DNA from: Achatina immaculata
Lineage: Eukaryota; Mollusca; Gastropoda; Stylommatophora; Achatinidae
Direction: 5' to 3'
DNA: 64,000 nucleotides
Assembly (NCBI GenBank): GCA_009760885.1
Contig: CM019702.1
Span: 51,019,738-51,083,737, forward strand
The position numbers and the translations under genes were made by a program. Under the pieces are notes generated by a model. The model ran no database searches and was not told the DNA's origin. It saw nothing but the letters and a program-made list of their open reading frames with translations. Positions within the stretch are counted from its first letter, which is position 1; each line of letters opens with the position of its first letter. This document shows, piece by piece, positions 59,095 through 64,000 of this stretch.

Positions 59095-59760
59095 TAAAAA
59101 TATGTTTATTTAACTTTTAGCGTAGATGTTTGAAGACTGACAACAGTTTTGTTCCAAGATATCTGGAAATTAACTTCCCAAACAGCGTCTTGACCGGTTG
59201 TAATTATTCATGTGTGAGACAATATCTGAACAATATTACGAGAAAGAACACACATTTCCATGTTCATGCCTGAACTTTAGCAATAAAATGTGGGCTCTAA
59301 AATGATACCAAGTACAGTATCTACCTGTTCTTGTTACTGTTGAGTTACATGATTAGTAAAGTTTTGACTGCGGGGCATTGTGAACTGGCCAAATTATGCA
59401 CAAGAAAATTATAATGTACTGACAAATAGAAAAGTCGTTAAACAGTTACAACACAGAAGCCAGTGAATATGTCTTCAATGACTGTGAGAATGAGATGAGT
59501 ACCACGGCGTCGAAGCTGGTTTTCTCATTCTATGTTAGAATGGGAAAGATGACAATAGTGTCATTTAGAGATGTTGTTATTTTATACAAGATAAGGAGAA
59601 AAGAAAAAAATATGATGCATTAAAATGATACGTTTTGTAGCTTTAAGTGTGTATGTTTAGTGTCAGAAACCAGTTTATGTAACCGTTATTGACAATTTAC
59701 CTATGGCGCAGAATATGGCACACCGCGCATATCATTGATAATAATTATTTTCATACATTA
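59095..59760 (-). promoter_or_regulatory. Conserved upstream block of gene C
   Basis: Aligns with 10540-11400 upstream of unit D. Candidate promoter or 5' exon region; no core element can be assigned with confidence. Confidence 0.45.
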
Positions 59761-60184
59761 CCAGATCGACATGACTTTCTTGGTAATTACAGCGTTCCAG
59801 GAGAGAGTAGTGCCAACAAATATAATAATAATCTAATATCAGTATCAGCAAGGAGCTTTATTCCAGTATAATTCAGGTAGTGGAAGTGAAATTAAGGGGG
59901 CGAGTGATAAATTTCTTTTCATCTTTCACACTAAATTAATGTTGTCAGATTTTAGTGGAAGTAAGCGTCATGTAAAATCAGAAAACATGACAAAACAAAG
60001 ACTGAGCAGTCAAATAAAGAAAAGAATTTTATAAAAAAAGGCTAGAAAACCTGACAAAACAAACACTAAGCAGTAAAACAAATACAAGAACAAAAACAAC
60101 GGAAAACATGAGCCTGGAAACAGACACGTATACACGATGAGAACATATAAAACAGACACATATACACGAGGAGAACATATAAAA

Positions 60185-60545
60185 CAGATATAACAATCCA
60201 ATACTTTGGCAAGCCTTTTTCAAGGATCACATTAAAAAAATAAAACAACGCAACAGATTTACACAAAAAAAAAAAAAAGAATCAGTAAAATGAGACGAAA
60301 ACTAAAATACTTAGCATTTTGTGCATCAACCTTTGAAGAAAGAAGGGAAGAAATTGATGATGTGGCGCAACATCTGGCATGCATTTACTTTTTTGTGTTC
60401 GTCTTTCTTCTAAGGACGATATCTAAAATCCTAAGTATTTTTTTTCATCTAATTTTTGTGCTTTTATCTGCTGTGTTGTTTTTGTAATGGATATCTGAAA
60501 AAGGCTTTAGCCGAAATATTCCATTGTTGTATGTTCTACATTTAC
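60185..60545. repeat. Inverted pair of CTGAAAAAGGCTT-type motifs
   Basis: Right copy (about 60494) reads CTGAAAAAGGCTTTAGCC then GAAATATT; left copy (about 60235-60195, reverse strand) reads TTGAAAAAGGCTTGCC then AAAGTATT. Both are followed outward by TGTTATAT and TATACGTG-type repeats. Resembles terminal sequence of Penelope-like or other retroelements; not proven. Confidence 0.45.
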
Positions 60546-60965
60546 AAGTGTTCTTCTTACTTTCTCCCATTCTTGTTTCTGTATATGCGTGCTCTTTTTA
60601 CTTTCTATCATTCTTGTTTCTGTATATGCGTGCTCTTCTTACTTTCTATCATTCTTGTTTCTGTATATACGTGCTCTTCTAAATTTCTCTCATTCTTGTG
60701 TCAGTATATACGTGCTCTTCTAAATTTCTTTCATTCTTGTGTCAGTATATACGTGCTCTTCTAAATTTCTCTCATTCTTGTGTCAGTATATACGTGCTCT
60801 TCTGAATTTCTCCCATTCTTGTGTCTGTATATACGTGTTCTTTTTACTTTCTCCCATTCTTGTTTCTGTATATACGTGTTCTTTTTACTTTCTCCCATTC
60901 TTGTTTCTGTATATACGTGCTCTTCTGAATTTCTCCCATTCTTGTTTCTGTATATACGTGTGCCT
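60546..60965. repeat. About 41-bp minisatellite
   Basis: Units containing CATTCTTGTTTCTGTATATA and CGTGTTCTTTTTACTTTCTC. Followed to 61375 by unrecognised sequence. Confidence 0.92.
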
Positions 60966-61374
60966 AAACCGGCTACAGAGGCAGCGGCTAGCTGAGTACA
61001 TCTACAACAACCACAAACATGCCAGTAGCATGGCTTCTGTTGAAAACCTGCTCCCGCGGGTGTGCCAACTCAACACTATCTACAACTAAAATAGGTCAGC
61101 TAACTTAACTTGCTAGTCTAAGAGAATATGTTGAAGCTACAGACAACGTATTACATGTGTATATGCTAGAACACATATAACTGCACATAACGACAACTAA
61201 CACCCAGGTGTTATATAGCACTCACATTTTACGATAGCAGTTCAACAAAAGTTGGTGTGCTACAGTTCATCAATTAACTTTAATAACAGCACTCGGAGGA
61301 AGATGGATGGAATGATAAATTGATGGAAACATATGACAGTGACACATCAGAATGAATGATAAACAAAAAGCAAT

Positions 61375-61740
61375 TTATTTCAAGACAGCTTACCAAGATA
61401 ACATAAGACAGCTTATCAAGATAAGACAAGACAGCTTACCAAGATAACACAAGATATCTTGCCAAGATAACACAAGACAGCTTACCAAAATAACACAAGA
61501 CAGCTTACCAAGATAGCACAAGATAGTGTACCAAGATAACACAAGACAACTTACCAAGATACAAACTTAGACTCTCATACCACATACAAACTTAGACTCT
61601 CATACCAAATACAAACTTAGACTTTCACATCACATACAAACTTAGACTCTCATACCACATACAAACTTAGACTCTCACACCACATACAAACTTAGACTCT
61701 CACACCACATACAAACTTAGACTCTGACACAGAAAGCCCA
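61375..61740. repeat. 23-bp and 25-bp minisatellites
   Basis: ACAAGACAGCTTACCAAGATAAC (61375-61555) then CATACAAACTTAGACTCTCA plus TACCA (61560-61735). 61741-62034 is single-copy with nothing recognised. Confidence 0.93.
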
Positions 61741-62034
61741 TTGCCAAAACACCTTTCTCCAGTCACCAATCACAGTAGCTTAACCCGACCACGTGACAGA
61801 AGTTTCTCGAAGTTTGACCCCTGACCTAGGTCCCTTAACCAGGGTAACAAAAATATAACTTAGTTACATCCCTTATACTGTCCTTGGAAAATGCACATTG
61901 AAGTGAGCAAACACGATCGTGCTAATGTGACGGTGTAGTTCTCTCACTAACCGAAACAGAGTTTGTCAGGACACTCTCCATCTTCTCGACTGGGGCTCCT
62001 AGTACCAGACACATCTAGGTTGATAGGCAGCGCG

Positions 62035-62890
62035 CACCTTGCTAGATAGAAAGGGCCCACCTTGCTAGATAGACAGGGCCCACCTTGCTAGATAGAAAGG
62101 GCCCACCTTGCTAGATAGACAGGGCCCACCTTGCTAGATAGACAGGGCCCACATTGCTAGATAGACAGGGCCCACCTTGCTAGATAGAAAGGGCCCACCT
62201 TGCTAGATAGACAGGGCCCACCTTGCTAGATAGGCAGGTCTCACCGTTCTAGAAAGGCATGTCTCACTCTACTAGATAGGCAGGTCTCACTCTACTAGAT
62301 AGGCAGGTCTCACTCTACTAGATAGGAAGGTCTCACTGTTCTAGATAGGCAGGTCTCACTGTTCTAGATAGGCAGGTCTCACTGTTCTAGAAAGGCAGGT
62401 CTCACTGTGCTAGATACTAGAACATGGATTTTTGGCATTTAACAAACCAGCACAGAACATGGATGTCTGGGACCCATCAAACCAGCACAGAACGTGGATG
62501 TCTGTGACCCATCAAACCGGCACAGAACATGGATGTCTGTGACCCATCAAACCAGCACAGAACATGGATGTCTGGGACCCATCAAACCAGCACAGAACAT
62601 GGATGTCTGGGACCCAACAAACCAGGACAGAACGTGGATGTCTGGGACCCATCAAACCAGCACAGAACGTGGATGTTTGGGACCCATCAAACCAGCACAG
62701 AACATGGATGTTTGGGGTTCAGGTGAAACAGCCCAGATAAATCATGTCAGGTAAGACAGGTCAGATAAGTCAGGTTAGGTGAGACAAGCCAGATGTATCA
62801 GGTCAGGTTAGACAGGCCAGATAAATCAAGTCAGGTCAGATGAGACAGGTCAGATAAATCAGGTCAAGTGAGTCAGTCGAGATCAGCGAT
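62035..62890. repeat. Run of four minisatellites
   Basis: 62035-62225 CCACCTTGCTAGATAGACAG; 62225-62415 GATAGGCAGGTCTCACTCTA; 62440-62715 a 35-bp unit with GAACATGGATGTCTGGGACC; 62740-62885 CAGGTCAGATAAATCAGGTC. Confidence 0.93.
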
Positions 62891-62984
62891 TCCAGGTAGC
62901 ATTCTCAAAATAAATTCTTGTGTTAATTCTCTCTAGTCATGTTTTTGCACACAATATCTACTTTTATGTCCTGGATCACTGCAT

Positions 62985-63125
62985 AAAGCTTAAGTATAAT
63001 TGATCTCAGAATCTACAAATGGATGCATCAGCAGCAGAGCATCTTTTTTACAACCGGGAAGCCTACATGAGAGCTGTTAGGGAGGCAATGTTCCACAAGG
63101 GACATGAAAATGACTGACTGACTGT
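62985..63125 (+). mobile_element. LINE 3' end, same family as 16218-16805
   Basis: Plus-strand copy of the last 100 or so bases (coding remnant AEHLFYNREAYMRAVREAMF), ending GACATGAAAATGACTGACTGACTG, so its tail is (ACTG)n rather than (AATG)n. Confidence 0.8.
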
Positions 63126-63224
63126 CTCAGAATACCTCTTTACCTGCACATACTGTACCTGTGTTTTAGTACAGGTCTATCATTGCCAGAATAATTATAT
63201 AAATGATGTCAGACTTTCTCTTTT

Positions 63225-64000
63225 TATTGTGAATTTATTTCATTGTGAATATATATCATTGTGAATCTATATCATTATGAATCTATGTCATTGTGAATGT
63301 ACATCACTGTAAATGTAATATCACTGTGAATCTACATCATTGTGAATCTATATCACTATGACACTATATCACTGCGAATGTACATCACTGTGAATCTATA
63401 TTATTGTGAATCTATATCACAGTAAATGTATATTACTGTAAGCAACGAGTATTTATATGTCAAGAGAAACTGACACTATAATGTAAACAAACATAACTGA
63501 GCACACAAAAAAAACGCACCTATACACGTATAAAAAAAATGTCGTGTGACATAGGGTCTCTGGGAGTCTGATGTAGTATCGCTGGGAGTCTGATGTAGTA
63601 TCGCTGGGAGTCTGATGTAGTATCGCTGTGAGTCTGATGTAGTATCGCTGGGAAACTGATGCAGTATCGCTGAGAGTCTGATGTAGGTTCGCTGATATTC
63701 TGATGTAGTATCGCTGGGAGTCTGATGTAGTATCGTTGGGAAACTGATGTAGTATCGCTGGGAAACTGATGTAGTATCGCTGAAAGTCTGATGTAGTATC
63801 GCTGGGAGTCTGATGTAGTATCGCTGGAAGTCTGATGTAGTATCGCTGGAAGTATGATGTAGTATCGCTGAGAGTCTGATGTATGTTCGCTGATAGTCTG
63901 ATGTAGTATCGCTGGGAAACTGATGTAGTATTGCTGAGAGTCTGATGTAGGTTTGCTGATGGTCTGATGTAGTATCGCTGGGAAACTGATGTAGTATTGC
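63225..64000. repeat. ATCATTGTGAATCTAT repeats and 22-bp minisatellite to window end
   Basis: 63225-63435: 15-17 bp units. 63545-64000: GTATCGCTGGGAGTCTGATGTA, continuing off the window. Confidence 0.93.

Overview
Eukaryotic, intron-rich, AT-rich genomic DNA that I read as molluscan, most likely a gastropod. The basis is a minus-strand tandem array of class A (rhodopsin-like) GPCR genes resembling, from memory, the large lineage-specific 'chemosensory receptor' family of heterobranch sea slugs, together with mariner, APE-type LINE, R2-group LINE and SINE debris. No database was searched, so species and subfamily are inference.

Genes. Three apparently complete receptor genes lie head to tail on the minus strand, each with three coding exons and the same intron positions: A (exons 20508-20274, 14919-14705, 12932-12324), B (43934-43721, 39834-39620, 31064-30465) and C (59031-58806, 54734-54436, 50395-49799). 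Exon 1 encodes the N terminus and TM1, exon 2 encodes TM2, TM3 and an ERC motif in place of DRY, and exon 3 encodes TM4-TM7. Intron phases match in all three (exon 1/2 phase 1, exon 2/3 phase 0). A fourth unit, D, survives only as a broken exon 1 at 9150-8939. Predicted lengths are 352, 342 and 373 aa. C is longer because a 14-residue TM2 segment is present three times in frame.

Layout. 0-8.9 kb: paralogous block, LINE scrap, a mariner element, a 1.68-kb tandem duplication and long minisatellites. 8.9-12.3 kb: exon D and a 764-bp tandem duplication that copies the last codons of gene A. 12.3-20.5 kb: gene A, whose intron 1 holds a LINE insertion and a GC-rich 1.5-kb repeat. 20.5-30.4 kb: intergenic repeats, a second LINE insertion and an inverted repeat. 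30.5-43.9 kb: gene B, whose intron 2 holds an APE LINE, an R2-group LINE split by a GC-rich insert, and a tRNA-like SINE. 44-49.8 kb: minisatellites. 49.8-59.0 kb: gene C, whose intron 2 holds a SINE and a long LINE. 59-64 kb: conserved upstream sequence, then minisatellites to the window edge.

Main observations. All three genes carry a 37-38 bp minisatellite directly after exon 2, and its unit is a copy of the last 33-34 bases of exon 2 plus the 5' splice site. Each intron therefore begins with a series of decoy splice donors. In gene C, a 42-bp unit encoding TM2 is triplicated in frame. By my tally about one third of the window is tandem repeat. Most long open frames here are by-products of repeats whose period is a multiple of three or lacks stops, and are not genes.
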